Shown: positions 1 to 8,573, numbered from the stretch's first letter. The stretch: DNA of 49,361 nt from Hyphomonadaceae bacterium (GCA_019747815.1 JAIEQJ010000080.1:1-49361), one strand, 5' to 3'. The notes: generated by a model not told the origin, from the sequence alone. Program-made: numbers and translations.

Positions 1-117
1 CACCCGCGTACCCGTCGCACCCTCGGGGGGCATCCCGCGGGGCGGACGGCGCGTGGGCGCTGCTTGCGGCCCCTGGGTCCTGGAGATGGCGCTCACGCGC
101 CATTCCGGGATGACAGG
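1..117 (-). repeat. Interspersed palindromic repeat, copy A (inverted)
   Basis: Read on the minus strand this stretch begins with CTGTCATCCCGGAA, continues through a small stem-loop (TGGCGC-gtga-GCGCCA), then GGACCCAGGGGCCGCAAG and about 60 further bases. Almost the same sequence occurs on the plus strand at 43389-43508, about 43 kb away. The 47 bases from GGACCCAGG to CCGCGGG appear identical in both copies, while the central stem-loop differs in sequence but not in form. It lies directly downstream of the minus-strand hydrolase gene and may act as a transcript end. No ORF of its own is supported. Confidence 0.8.
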
Positions 118-137
118 CGTGCCTGGATCACGCCAGC

Positions 138-1178
138 TCACGCATTGCGCAGGGGCGGATAGGTCAGGAAGGCGTGAACCACGTGCCAAAGGCGATGCCG
201 ATTGATGCCGAGGCCGCCGGAATGCGCAATACCGGCAATCATGACGAACTGCTTGTCGGCATTGGGCAGCGCCGCATAGAAGCGCAGCAGCTCCTCCTCG
301 CTGGCGTTGCCGTCATGCTCGGCGCGAACCAGGCATACCGGGCACTTGAGCTTTGTTGGATCAACCATCGGCATGTTGACCGCCATGTCGAGATAGGTGC
401 CGCTCGGGACGGTATCGCCAAACTTCAACTCGAACGCGGCCAGGGCTTCAGCAACTTCCGGCTCCGAGGACCCGGGCTTGTCGCGATCGAAGATGCGCCG
501 GATGCTGGCGAGGCTGATGGGGCGGCGCGGATTGGCCCGATACTGGTCGGCCACCTTGCGCCGCCGCTCGATCTCGGGTGCGTTCTCGCCGGTATAGGTG
601 AAGGCGTCGAGCACCAGGCGCTCGACGCGGCCGGGCTCCGCCATTGCGTAGGCTCCGGCCCGGATCGCGCCGGAGGATTGCCCGTGCATCATGACCGAGG
701 GCCGCCCCGTCACGCTTTCAACGACGCGCATCCCAGCCTTCAGGTCCTCGACGCCGACAAGGATGCCGGCGTGGCTCTCGGTGCGCGAGGAGCGGCCGTA
801 ACCTTCGTGGTCCATCGACCAGACGTCGAAACCAAGATGCGCGAAATGGTCCATCATCGAGTAGTTCGACCGCCCGGGCACCTGCAGGTCATAGCTGCCG
901 CGGCAGGAGAACGTCGACCCGTGGACGAGAAACAGCACCGGCCTTGCCGCGGAGCCGTCGCCGACCACGCGCTTGCGATAGAGGTAGAGATCGACGGCGC
1001 CCTTCTTCGCCCAGTGCTCCTGCGCCTCGATCCGACCGCCCTGTGCCAAGGCCCGCGGGCCCAGGGCGCTTGCTGCGCCGGCCGCCAGCACAATGGACGT
1101 TGCCTGAATGAATGCGCGCCGTCCGAGCGGCGCAGCTTGCGGCACCGAAGCGACGCATGCCGACGAGTTCTCTGTCAT
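138..1178 (-). CDS. Tat-exported alpha/beta hydrolase
   Basis: A 346-residue secreted serine hydrolase; the substrate is unknown. The N-terminus carries a twin-arginine signal (G-R-R-A-F-I-Q at residues 19-25, then an Ala-rich hydrophobic stretch ending ALAQ near 46), so it is probably exported folded. The core shows the alpha/beta hydrolase plan: LVHGS oxyanion region at 84-88, nucleophile elbow G-Q-S-S-G with Ser168, an acid candidate in the R-A-E-H-D-G segment, and the catalytic His in the late G-I-A-H-S-G segment. The ATG at 1178 follows a strong AGGAGGAG site. It stands alone, divergent from the amidohydrolase at 1552 across 370 bp that hold two hairpin elements. Esterase, lactonase or epoxide/haloalkane-type activity are all possible. 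Confidence 0.85.
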   Translation of the reverse strand: MTENSSACVASVPQAAPLGRRAFIQATSIVLAAGAASALGPRALAQGGRIEAQEHWAKKGAVDLYLYRKRVVGDGSAARPVLFLVHGSTFSCRGSYDLQVPGRSNYSMMDHFAHLGFDVWSMDHEGYGRSSRTESHAGILVGVEDLKAGMRVVESVTGRPSVMMHGQSSGAIRAGAYAMAEPGRVERLVLDAFTYTGENAPEIERRRKVADQYRANPRRPISLASIRRIFDRDKPGSSEPEVAEALAAFELKFGDTVPSGTYLDMAVNMPMVDPTKLKCPVCLVRAEHDGNASEEELLRFYAALPNADKQFVMIAGIAHSGGLGINRHRLWHVVHAFLTYPPLRNA

Positions 1179-1258
1179 CGTGGCTCCTCCTAGGCACAGC
1201 GTTCAAACGAATATGCAACGGCCTGTGGCCATCCAAGAGCATGACGCCGGTTCGCATT

Positions 1259-1333
1259 CTAGTGTCCCGATCGCGAAGTTCGCCGGATCTTGCAGCAGGC
1301 GCTGAACGAACTTCGCGATCGAAAGGACACTAG
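1259..1333. repeat. MITE-like inverted repeat, element 1
   Basis: A 75-bp palindromic element. The left arm starts CTAGTGTCCCGATCGCGAAG and the right arm is its inverted copy with two or three extra bases, ending GGACACTAG. About 24 bp of near-perfect arms enclose a 24-nt loop. The outermost CTAG is the target preferred by IS630-type elements, which duplicate TA, so this may be a non-autonomous IS630-family miniature element (inference). A related element follows 13 bp downstream in opposite orientation. Confidence 0.75.
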
Positions 1334-1346
1334 CAAGCTCATGGTT

Positions 1347-1423
1347 CTAGTGTGATTCAGATCGAGAAATTCGCTCAGTAGGCGTGCTGCGAGGAAGGGC
1401 GAATTTCTCGATCATCACACTAG
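1347..1423. repeat. MITE-like inverted repeat, element 2
   Basis: A 77-bp palindrome with arms beginning CTAGTGTGATTCAGATCGAG and ending CATCACACTAG. The arms match over about 25 bp with a 3-base indel. It shares the terminal CTAGTGT and the GATCG-GAA-TTCG core with element 1. Its loop (TCAG..GCGTGCTGC) resembles the reverse complement of the loop of element 1 (TCAGCGCCTGCTGC), so the two belong to one family in opposite orientation. Confidence 0.75.
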
Positions 1424-1551
1424 CACATCGCCCTGCAGATGCGGCGCACGCAGCGCCGGGTGGCAGCACCACCGCGTAGACCCGCGCTGTGCCCGGGACT
1501 ATGCTGCCTCGCCCCGAAGAGGGACAAGCCAAGCGCATCAGGGAGGCTGTT

Positions 1552-3054
1552 ATGGGTTTTCTGACCGATGACGAGCTTGACGCACTGATCCCCGCCGAGA
1601 TGCTTCCGCACACCACGCCGATCCCGACACAGATCATCTCCAGCGACGAGTACATCCCCGCCCCGCAGAGCGCGCAGCAGCAGGAGGTTGAAGCCCGCCT
1701 GCTCGCAATGAGCGACGAGCTCGGCAAGCGCCAGGGGCTGAGCCGCCGTGACTTCTTTCAGAGCGCGGCCGGCATGGCGGCTGCCTTCGTGGCCATGAAC
1801 GACACGTTCGGCGCCGTCTTCGACGTCAGCCGAGCCGAGGCCGCGACGCCCGCCATGGCGCAAGAGCGCGCCGATGCGCTGAAAGACCAGTTCATCATGG
1901 ACATGCACACGCATTTCCTGCGCGACGACACCCGCATTCAAACGTTCATGCGCCAGCGCGAGGCCGTGGGCAAGGCGGGCTGGAACCCCGAGCTGATCGG
2001 CAAGCCGCAGACCCTCGATGACCTGAAGTGGAACAACTACTTCAAGGAGATCTTTCTCGACAGCGACACCAAGGTGGCACTGATCTCGAGCGCCCCCTCC
2101 GACATTCCGCAGGACTGGTTCCTCACCAACGAGATGACGATTGCAGCGCGTGATCGCGTCAACAAGGAAGCCGGCTCCAAGCGCATGTATGCGCACGCCA
2201 TCTTCACGCCGGGGCAGCCCGACTGGCTGCAGGCGCTGGAGCATGCGCTGGCGATGCAGCCGGACTCGATCAAGGGCTACACGATCGGCGACAACACCAA
2301 CAAGCACATCAGCAAATACCCCTGGCGCATGGACGATGAGGCCGTCGCCTACAAGGCCTACGCGCTGTGCGTGAAGCACGGCATCAAGAACGTGTGCGTG
2401 CACAAGGGCCTGTTCCCCGCCTCTGTCGAGAAGCAGTTCCCGCACCTGCTCGACTATTGCGACGTGCGCGACGTGGGCAAGGCGGCCAAGGATTGGCCGC
2501 AGCTCAATTTCGTCATCTACCATTCGGCCTACCGACATGCCGGCGGCGGCAATGCGGCTGGCGGCTGGGCCGAGTTCGAGCAGACCGGCCGCGTCTCGTG
2601 GGTCAGCGACCTCGCTGAAATTCCTGCGAAGTACGGCGTCACCAATGTCTACGGCGATGTGGGCCAGCTCTTCGCCCAGAGCGTGGTGGCCGAGCCGAGG
2701 CTCGGCGCGGCGCTGATGGGCATCCTCGTCAAGGGACTGGGCGCGGACCACGTCTGCTGGGGCACGGATGCCATCTGGACCGGCTCACCGCAATGGCAGA
2801 TCGAGGCGCTGCGGCGGCTCGAGATCCCAGAGGACATGCAGAGGAAGCATGGCTTCCAGCCGCTGGGCGGCCCGACCGGCCCCGTGAAGACGGCGATTTT
2901 CGGCGGCAATAACATGCGCCTCTACGGCCTGCAGAAGCGCACCGATCGCGGCGACCGGTTCGCCGGCATGAAGGCGGCGTATCTCGAGAACGGGGCCGCG
3001 CGCAGCAACCTGCGCTACGGCTATGCCCGCAAGCCGGAGGGATGGACGGGCTAG
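1552..3054 (+). CDS. Amidohydrolase-2 family metal-dependent hydrolase with internal Tat motif
   Basis: A 500-residue TIM-barrel amidohydrolase or decarboxylase. Metal-ligand candidates are the H-T-H of D-M-H-T-H-F (His119, His121), a His in V-C-V-H-K, one in I-Y-H-S-A-Y-R-H, and the Asp of C-W-G-T-D-A-I-W near the C-terminus. The gene could be read from 1489, but ATG 1552 has AGGGAGG six bases upstream and is preferred. From that start a twin-arginine motif S-R-R-D-F-F lies at residues 64-69, followed by an Ala-rich hydrophobic stretch, so the n-region would be unusually long (over 60 residues). It precedes a tartrate-dehydrogenase-like enzyme and a Bug binding protein on the same strand, which suggests catabolism of an aromatic or hydroxy-carboxylic acid. 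The substrate cannot be told from sequence. Confidence 0.85.
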   Translation: MGFLTDDELDALIPAEMLPHTTPIPTQIISSDEYIPAPQSAQQQEVEARLLAMSDELGKRQGLSRRDFFQSAAGMAAAFVAMNDTFGAVFDVSRAEAATPAMAQERADALKDQFIMDMHTHFLRDDTRIQTFMRQREAVGKAGWNPELIGKPQTLDDLKWNNYFKEIFLDSDTKVALISSAPSDIPQDWFLTNEMTIAARDRVNKEAGSKRMYAHAIFTPGQPDWLQALEHALAMQPDSIKGYTIGDNTNKHISKYPWRMDDEAVAYKAYALCVKHGIKNVCVHKGLFPASVEKQFPHLLDYCDVRDVGKAAKDWPQLNFVIYHSAYRHAGGGNAAGGWAEFEQTGRVSWVSDLAEIPAKYGVTNVYGDVGQLFAQSVVAEPRLGAALMGILVKGLGADHVCWGTDAIWTGSPQWQIEALRRLEIPEDMQRKHGFQPLGGPTGPVKTAIFGGNNMRLYGLQKRTDRGDRFAGMKAAYLENGAARSNLRYGYARKPEGWTG

Positions 3055-3068
3055 CCGAGAAGCTTGCA

Positions 3069-3095
3069 GACGGCGGGCGGCCGCGGCCCGCCGTC
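3069..3095 (+). terminator. Strong GC hairpin after the amidohydrolase gene
   Basis: A perfect 10-bp stem (GACGGCGGGC / GCCCGCCGTC) with a 7-nt loop begins 15 bp after the stop codon at 3054. No T-tract follows, so it may be a processing, pausing or mRNA-stabilising hairpin rather than a classical intrinsic terminator. Confidence 0.55.
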
Positions 3096-3186
3096 TCGGT
3101 CGCGTCAGCAAAACTTGTGCGCGAAGGGTTGATGGAGCACATGTGCCAAGCAACCGCAGAACCAGACAGGGACCAGACAAACGCCC

Positions 3187-4263
3187 ATGCGCAGCTATCG
3201 CATCGCCGCCATTCCGGGAGATGGCATCGGCACCGAGGTGATCGCCGCCGGCATCGAGGCGCTGACCGCCTGTGCCGCACGCGACGGAGGCTTCACTTTC
3301 ACGTTCGAGCATTTCGACTGGGGCTCGGAGCGCTACAAACGGACCGGCGCGTTCATGCCCGAGAACGGCCGTGACCTGATCCGGGGGCACGATGCCATCC
3401 TGTTCGGCTCAGCGGGCGCGCCCGACGTGCCGGATCACATCACGCTCTGGGGGCTGAGGCTCGCCATCTGCCAGCCGTTCGACCAGTATGCCAACGTGCG
3501 CCCGACGCGCATCCTGCCGGGCATCACCAGCCCGCTCCGCGCCGTGACCGGGTCTGAGCTCGACTGGGTGATCGTGCGCGAGAACTCGGAGGGCGAGTAT
3601 GCCGGTGTCGGCGGCCGCGTGCACCGCGGACTGCCCGAGGAGGCGGCAACCGACGTGTCCATGTTCACGCGGGCCGGCGTGGTGCGCATCATGCGTTTTG
3701 CCTTCGCTCTGGCACGCTCGCGCCGGCGCAGGCTATTGACCGTCGTGACCAAGTCCAATGCCCAGCGGCACGGCATGGTGATGTGGGACGAGATCGCGGC
3801 CGAGGTCGCCCGCGAGTTCCCCGACGTGACCTGGGACAGGATGCTGGTCGATGCCATGACCATGCGCATGACCTTGAAGCCGCAGACGCTCGACACCATC
3901 GTCGCCACCAACCTGCACGCCGACATCCTTTCCGACCTGGCGGCGGCGCTGGCGGGCTCGCTCGGCATCGCGCCGACGGCAAACCTCAATCCGGAGCGGA
4001 CGTTTCCCTCCATGTTCGAGCCGATCCACGGCTCGGCCTTCGACATCATGGGCCAGGGCATCGCCAATCCGATCGGCACGTTCTGGTCGGGCGTCATGAT
4101 GCTCGAGCATCTGGGCGAAGGCGCCGCGGCGGCGCGCCTGATGCGCGCCATCGAGCGCGTGACCGCCGATCCGGCGCTGCACACGCCCGACCTCGGCGGA
4201 ACGGCGACGACAACCAAAGTCACCGGGGCCGTGTGCGATGCCCTGGCGGGAGACAATCAATAG
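3187..4263 (+). CDS. Tartrate dehydrogenase/3-isopropylmalate dehydrogenase-like decarboxylating enzyme
   Basis: A 358-residue member of the isocitrate/isopropylmalate dehydrogenase family. It opens with the family signature A-A-I-P-G-D-G-I-G-T-E-V, has V-R-E-N-S-E-G-E-Y-A-G in the substrate loop, the T-K-S-N-A-Q lysine segment, V-D-A-M-T-M-R-M with the metal-binding Asp, and the coenzyme segment E-P-I-H-G-S-A-F-D-I. The M-R-M after D-A-M and the S-E-G-E-Y loop fit tartrate dehydrogenase/decarboxylase better than LeuB (family knowledge). It would oxidise a 2-hydroxy acid such as tartrate or malate with NAD and divalent metal. The Bug protein starts 29 bp after its stop, so the two probably form an operon. 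Confidence 0.85.
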   Translation: MRSYRIAAIPGDGIGTEVIAAGIEALTACAARDGGFTFTFEHFDWGSERYKRTGAFMPENGRDLIRGHDAILFGSAGAPDVPDHITLWGLRLAICQPFDQYANVRPTRILPGITSPLRAVTGSELDWVIVRENSEGEYAGVGGRVHRGLPEEAATDVSMFTRAGVVRIMRFAFALARSRRRRLLTVVTKSNAQRHGMVMWDEIAAEVAREFPDVTWDRMLVDAMTMRMTLKPQTLDTIVATNLHADILSDLAAALAGSLGIAPTANLNPERTFPSMFEPIHGSAFDIMGQGIANPIGTFWSGVMMLEHLGEGAAAARLMRAIERVTADPALHTPDLGGTATTTKVTGAVCDALAGDNQ

Positions 4264-4292
4264 GCATTGCAATTGTTTAGGGAGGCAGGGCC

Positions 4293-5288
4293 ATGACGAA
4301 CACACTACGCGCGCTTGTCCTGACGTTGGCCGTGGCGGCGACCGGCATGAGCCTGTGGACCGGCCGCGCCTCGGCCCAGCAGGCCTATCCGAACCGTCCC
4401 ATCACCATCGTCGTGCCCGCTGCGGCCGGCGGTCCAACCGACACCGTGGGACGTCTCGTCGGCGAATCCATGAGCCGGACGCTCGGCCAGCAGGTGCTCG
4501 TGGAAAATGTCGGCGGAGCCGGCGGAACGATCGGCATGACGCGCGTCGCCAAGTCGGCGCCCGACGGCTATACGCTGGCCGTGTGGCACATCGCCCAGGC
4601 CACCACGCCGGCGCTCTACGACAACCTGCGCTACAGCGTGCTCGAGGATTTCGACTCCATCGGCCGCATCACCGACGTGCCGATGACCATCGTCGGCAAG
4701 GCCACGTTGGAGGCCAACACCATCGCCGAGCTGCTCGCCTGGGTGAAAGAGAAGAAGACCGGCGTCACCTATGCCCATGCCGGCATCGGATCGGCGTCCT
4801 ATCTGTGTGCGCTGATGTTCATGAGCGCCATCGGCACGCAGATGACGGCCGTGTCGTACCGAGGCACGGGGCCCGCCATGAACGACCTGCTTGGCGGACA
4901 GTTCGACATGATGTGCGATCAGACGACAGGCACGACGAACCAGATCAAGGAAGGCCGGATCAAAGGCTATGCCGCGACCACGCGCACGCGGCTGGCCGTG
5001 CTGCCCAATCTGCCCACCCTGGACGAGGCCGGCATCAAGGGCTTCGAGGTCTCGGCCTGGCACGCCATGTGGGCGCCCAAGGGTGTGCCGGCCGATGCCA
5101 TCGACAAGCTTGCCGGTGCGCTGCAGGCAGCCCTCAAGGATGCCAAGGTCATCGAGCGCCTGGCGAGCCTCGGCACCGAGCCCGTTCCCCTCGACCAGGC
5201 AACGCCGGCGGCTCTCAAGGCGCAACTGGCATCGGAGGTCGCCAAGTGGGGCGCGGTGATCAGAGCCGCAGGGGCCAAGGCCAACTGA
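4293..5288 (+). CDS. Bug/TctC-family tripartite tricarboxylate transport solute-binding protein
   Basis: A 331-residue periplasmic binding protein. A Sec signal peptide ends near A-S-A-Q-Q, followed by the family start A-Y-P-N-R-P-I-T-I-V-V-P and the A-G-G-P-T-D-T-V-G-R loop. V-S-Y-R-G-T-G-P-A-M-N-D-L-L-G-G-Q-F-D in the middle and the L-P-N-L-P-T-L-D-E-A-G segment are typical of Bug proteins. A GGGAGG site precedes the ATG. No TctA/TctB membrane partner is present, as is common for Bug proteins, which often outnumber their transporters. Its ligand is probably a carboxylate linked to the dehydrogenase just upstream. Confidence 0.92.
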   Translation: MTNTLRALVLTLAVAATGMSLWTGRASAQQAYPNRPITIVVPAAAGGPTDTVGRLVGESMSRTLGQQVLVENVGGAGGTIGMTRVAKSAPDGYTLAVWHIAQATTPALYDNLRYSVLEDFDSIGRITDVPMTIVGKATLEANTIAELLAWVKEKKTGVTYAHAGIGSASYLCALMFMSAIGTQMTAVSYRGTGPAMNDLLGGQFDMMCDQTTGTTNQIKEGRIKGYAATTRTRLAVLPNLPTLDEAGIKGFEVSAWHAMWAPKGVPADAIDKLAGALQAALKDAKVIERLASLGTEPVPLDQATPAALKAQLASEVAKWGAVIRAAGAKAN

Positions 5289-5376
5289 TCGGGGGCAGGC
5301 GCCGACTCGGCCGGGGAGATTGGCGTCCTGCCGAAGACCGGATGCGCCGGATGGGTTGAAGTGACAGGAGCTGTCT

Positions 5377-6834
5377 CTACCTCGGCAGCTTGGCAATGCG
5401 GCGCGCCGCACCCTTCAATTCCAGGATATGCAGCCCCGTGTTGGCGCGATCCACCGCATAGATGTAGCCGCGGTCGTCGACCTCCACGTTGTTGGTCTGG
5501 ATCGCCACCTTGCACCGCTCCTGCCCGTTCTCCAGCTTGATACAGCGCTTGTCTGTGTTCTTGGTGACGGCTGGAATGTAGTAGGCCACCTCCCTGGGAT
5601 GGTAGGGATCGCGGATGTCGACCACCCGCACGCCCGCATTGAAATGCGAGAAGAACATGAGGCGGCGGTAGTAGATGTCGGTCATGTTCTCATGCGACGC
5701 ATGCGTGCCGAAACGCCCGCCGCGGCTGCAGAAGTTGCCCGAGGCCTCGGGCACGCCCCAGGTCGAGACCGAGGCTGGATAACGCTCCACGGTCACATCC
5801 ACGAACCACACAAACTGGCGCGGCTCCAGGCATTCGTTGCGGATCTGCTCATTGGTGACGACGACGAAATTGCGCACCGTGCCGAGCTTGTCCTTCGCGA
5901 ACTCGGCAATCGGCATCTCCAGCACCGGGAAGGTCGTATGCGCGCCCGTCAGTGGCGACATGTCGAGGCGGCCGACTTGCGGCGACAGCAGATTTTCCTC
6001 GGTCGGCTCCTTGGGGCCGTCGAGCAGCCTCTGCCGATCCACGATTTGCAGGATGCCGCCCTCGTTTGTGCCGTAGGCGAAATAGATGCGGTTGCCCTTG
6101 AGGCCGGTCGAAATGGCGCCGTGCAACCGGGTCGGCACAGGCCCACCGACGCCCGGCTGCTGCCCAGGCAGGCCGAAGTCGCGAATTTTCACGGGCTTGG
6201 CCGGGTCGCTCAGATCGTAGACTTCCGTCATGCGCGCCACCCGCCAACCCGGCACGCCGGAGACGAGATAGGCGACACCGGTATCGCACTCCCACCAGTT
6301 CTTGTGCGTGCCCTTGAGGCCGTCCAGCCGCGTGACGAGCTTGGGACTGGCAGGATCGGCGGTGTTCCATATCTCGTGCGCGGAGTTGCCGAACGTGCGC
6401 AGCATGTAGACAGCCGTCGGATCGCCCTTCGGCAGGCTCTTGCCGTCGCATACGCGCACCATCTGCGCTCCGCCCTCCTCGTAATTGCCGGCGTCGCCCG
6501 GGATGTGCGCGAGAGACTTGGGCCGCCTGGGATCGGTGACGTCCAGGATGGAGGTGCCGTTGAACTCTTGCGCTCCGGTAAGCGGATTGAGGGGTTTCGG
6601 CACGCTGGGCGTGCCGCCGTGATGGCCGATGTAGGCGATCCAGCGGCGGCCCTGCCGGTGAATGGTCGGCTGGTAGGCGCTGCGTGCCTGCAGATCGTGG
6701 CTGCCGACCAGCACCATGTCCCGGGCTTCGGCACGCGATTGGGCGTGCGCGGCTGGGGCGGCCAAGGCATGGACCCAAACGCTAGTCAGCAGAGAGACGC
6801 CGAACAAACCCATCCGGGCCGAGAGCCGAAGCAT
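5377..6834 (-). CDS. Secreted LVIVD-repeat beta-propeller protein
   Basis: A 485-residue protein with a Sec signal (hydrophobic stretch ending A-A-H-A-Q-S near residue 33). The mature part has repeated blades of the form S-I-L-D-V-T-D-P-R-R-P, V-Y-D-L-S-D-P-A-K-P and V-V-D-I-R-D-P-Y-H-P, the LVIVD-type repeat predicted to fold as a propeller. It contains several Cys pairs and a conserved-looking H-A-S-H-E-N segment. The ATG at 6834 follows GGAGGAAGG. The function is unknown; the propeller could bind a ligand or protein at the cell surface. It is divergent from the DUF1989 gene across 199 bp, in which I see no clear operator. Confidence 0.8.
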   Translation of the reverse strand: MLRLSARMGLFGVSLLTSVWVHALAAPAAHAQSRAEARDMVLVGSHDLQARSAYQPTIHRQGRRWIAYIGHHGGTPSVPKPLNPLTGAQEFNGTSILDVTDPRRPKSLAHIPGDAGNYEEGGAQMVRVCDGKSLPKGDPTAVYMLRTFGNSAHEIWNTADPASPKLVTRLDGLKGTHKNWWECDTGVAYLVSGVPGWRVARMTEVYDLSDPAKPVKIRDFGLPGQQPGVGGPVPTRLHGAISTGLKGNRIYFAYGTNEGGILQIVDRQRLLDGPKEPTEENLLSPQVGRLDMSPLTGAHTTFPVLEMPIAEFAKDKLGTVRNFVVVTNEQIRNECLEPRQFVWFVDVTVERYPASVSTWGVPEASGNFCSRGGRFGTHASHENMTDIYYRRLMFFSHFNAGVRVVDIRDPYHPREVAYYIPAVTKNTDKRCIKLENGQERCKVAIQTNNVEVDDRGYIYAVDRANTGLHILELKGAARRIAKLPR

Positions 6835-7033
6835 GGGCCTTCCTCCGTTCGATCGCGCTTGGAGCGATGTTGGTTGCCTCCCACACCGGCGCGATCATCG
6901 AGCGTTCCTGCCCGCATCACAAGCCTCTTTGCCAACCGAGCCCGCTTTTCGCGGTCCGATGCATTGCCGCCGCGCGCAGAGGGGGCTACGCTTGTAAAAG
7001 CCGAACCTCGGCGTCAACCCAAAGGCCCGACCG

Positions 7034-7672
7034 ATGCAGAACACGTCACTTGGCGAGCGCACGTCCGTACCGGGCCGGGTGATGTTCGAGACGACGCTGC
7101 CGCCACGGGGCAGGATCGCGCGCGAAGTCGAAAGGGGCCAGGTCCTGCGCATCGTTGATCTGGAAGGCCGGCAGGTCGGCGACCTGATTGCCTTCAACCG
7201 CGCCAACCTGGCGGAGAAGTTCTGGATCTCCAACACCATCCGGCTCAACGGCACGGTGTTCATGACGACCGGCCATGTGCTCTATTCGGAGCTGTCCAAC
7301 CCCATGTTCACGATCCTGGCCGACACCTGCGGTCGCCATGATCTGCTGGCCGGTTCCTGCAATGCCGAGATCGACAAGGTGCGCTACGGTGTCGACGCCC
7401 ACTACGGCTGCGTGGAGAACTTCATCGCCGCGCTTTCGCCCTACGGCATCGAACGTCGGGACATCCCCATGTCGCTGAACCTGTTCATGAACTGCCCCGT
7501 CGAAGCCAGCGGGGCCTGGACCATCGCCACGCCGGTCTCCAAGGCCGGCGACTATGTCGATCTGCGGGCCGAGATGGACTGTGTCGTCGCGCTCTCCAAC
7601 TGCCCGCAGGATCTCAACCCCTGCAACGACGGCGAGCTCAAGCCCCTGCAGCTCGTCGTCTACCAGACATGA
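7034..7672 (+). CDS. DUF1989 family protein (urea carboxylase-associated type)
   Basis: A 212-residue DUF1989 protein, the family of urea carboxylase-associated proteins 1 and 2 that accompany urea amidolyase and guanidine degradation genes. Visible family features are R-I-V-D-L-E-G-R-Q-V-G-D-L near the N-terminus, L-A-D-T-C-G-R-H-D-L-L-A-G-S-C-N in the middle, C-V-E-N-F, and S-L-N-L-F-M-N-C-P-V near residue 150, including conserved Cys and His that may bind metal. No urea carboxylase or allophanate hydrolase lies nearby, so the role here may differ. Its stop codon overlaps the start of the SDR gene (ATGATG), which implies translational coupling. Confidence 0.85.
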   Translation: MQNTSLGERTSVPGRVMFETTLPPRGRIAREVERGQVLRIVDLEGRQVGDLIAFNRANLAEKFWISNTIRLNGTVFMTTGHVLYSELSNPMFTILADTCGRHDLLAGSCNAEIDKVRYGVDAHYGCVENFIAALSPYGIERRDIPMSLNLFMNCPVEASGAWTIATPVSKAGDYVDLRAEMDCVVALSNCPQDLNPCNDGELKPLQLVVYQT

Positions 7673-8436
7673 TGCCCATGCCCACCACACCCAACGACGA
7701 GAAGAAAACGCTGATCCTCACCGGCGCCTCGCGCGGCATCGGCCATGCCACAGTGAAGCGGTTCGCTTCCGCCGGCTGGCGCGTGATCACCTGCTCGCGC
7801 CACGCCTTCCCTGAGAACTGCCCCTGGGAGATGGGGCCCGAGGATCACATTCAGGTCGACCTCGCCGATGCCGCCGACACCCTGCGCGCGATCGGCGAAA
7901 TGCGCGAGCGCCTGAAGGCCCAGGGCAGCCGTCTCAGCGCGCTCGTCAGCAATGCTGCCATCTCGCCCAAGGGTCCCGGCGGATCGCGCCTCGGTGCCAT
8001 CGAGACCCCGCTCGAGGATTGGCAGCATGTGTTCCAGGTCAATTTCTTTGCGCCCATCATGCTGGCACGCGGATTGATCGCGGAGCTGGAGAAGGCCAAG
8101 GGTGCGGTGGTGAACGTCACCTCCATCGCCGGCAGCCGCGTCCATCCGTTCGCGGGGGCAGCCTATGCCACCTCCAAGGCGGCGCTCGCCGGCCTCACGC
8201 GCGAGATGGCCGCCGATTTCGGCGCGCGCGGCATCCGTGTCAATGCCATCTCGCCGGGCGAGATCGACACGGCCATTCTCTCGCCCGGCACCGACCGGAT
8301 CGTGCACGAGCAGATCCCGCTGAAGCGCCTGGGCGAGCCTGAGGAGGTGGCCAAGGCCATCTACTTCCTCTGCACCGACCAGTCGAGCTATGTGAACGGC
8401 GCCGAGTTGCACATCAACGGCGGCCAGCACGTGTGA
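7669..8436 (+). CDS. SDR family NAD(P)-dependent oxidoreductase
   Basis: A 255-residue classical short-chain dehydrogenase/reductase. The nucleotide-binding T-G-A-S-R-G-I-G lies near residues 18-25, N-A-A at about 91, the catalytic Ser in N-V-T-S-I-A-G-S, and Y-A-T-S-K (Tyr-x-x-x-Lys) at about 164-168. I-S-P-G-E-I-D-T is the usual substrate-loop segment and the C-terminus ends in the typical G-G-Q-H-V. It starts inside the stop of the DUF1989 gene and may act on the same metabolite. The substrate is unknown. Confidence 0.93.
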   Translation: MMPMPTTPNDEKKTLILTGASRGIGHATVKRFASAGWRVITCSRHAFPENCPWEMGPEDHIQVDLADAADTLRAIGEMRERLKAQGSRLSALVSNAAISPKGPGGSRLGAIETPLEDWQHVFQVNFFAPIMLARGLIAELEKAKGAVVNVTSIAGSRVHPFAGAAYATSKAALAGLTREMAADFGARGIRVNAISPGEIDTAILSPGTDRIVHEQIPLKRLGEPEEVAKAIYFLCTDQSSYVNGAELHINGGQHV

Positions 8437-8437
8437 G

Positions 8438-8474
8438 GGGGCCGGGGCGCCCACCGTCGGTGCTCGCCGGCCCC
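8438..8474 (+). terminator. GC-rich nested hairpin after the SDR gene
   Basis: An outer stem GGGGCCGG/CCGGCCCC encloses an inner CACC-gtc-GGTG hairpin and starts directly after the stop codon at 8436. There is no T-run, so it is a probable structured 3' end rather than a textbook terminator. Confidence 0.45.
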
Positions 8475-8513
8475 ACCCCGGAACTGCCCGCCTTGGAGAC
8501 CCACGGGACCTTT

Positions 8514-8573
8514 CAGGCCATGAAATCTAGCAGGCCATGAAATCTAGCAGGCCATGGGACCTAGCAGGCCATC
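8514..8573 (+). repeat. 17-bp tandem repeat, about 3.5 copies
   Basis: The unit CAGGCCATGAAATCTAG occurs twice exactly (8514-8530 and 8531-8547), then once with three changes (CAGGCCATGGGACCTAG, 8548-8564), then as a 9-base partial copy. The rest of the 384-bp gap between the SDR gene and tRNA-Pro is GC-rich and shows no gene. Confidence 0.9.

Noticed and set aside
1420-2751. 443-codon minus-strand open frame over the amidohydrolase gene
   Set aside because: No recognisable domain, and it overlaps a convincing gene in the opposite direction.
5428-7158. 576-codon plus-strand open frame
   Set aside because: It lies antisense to the LVIVD protein gene, which has a signal peptide, a ribosome site and repeats. 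The shadow has the usual composition bias and no domain.
8514-8573. CRISPR array
   Set aside because: Units are 17 bp and directly adjacent, without spacers, and there is no cas gene in the window.
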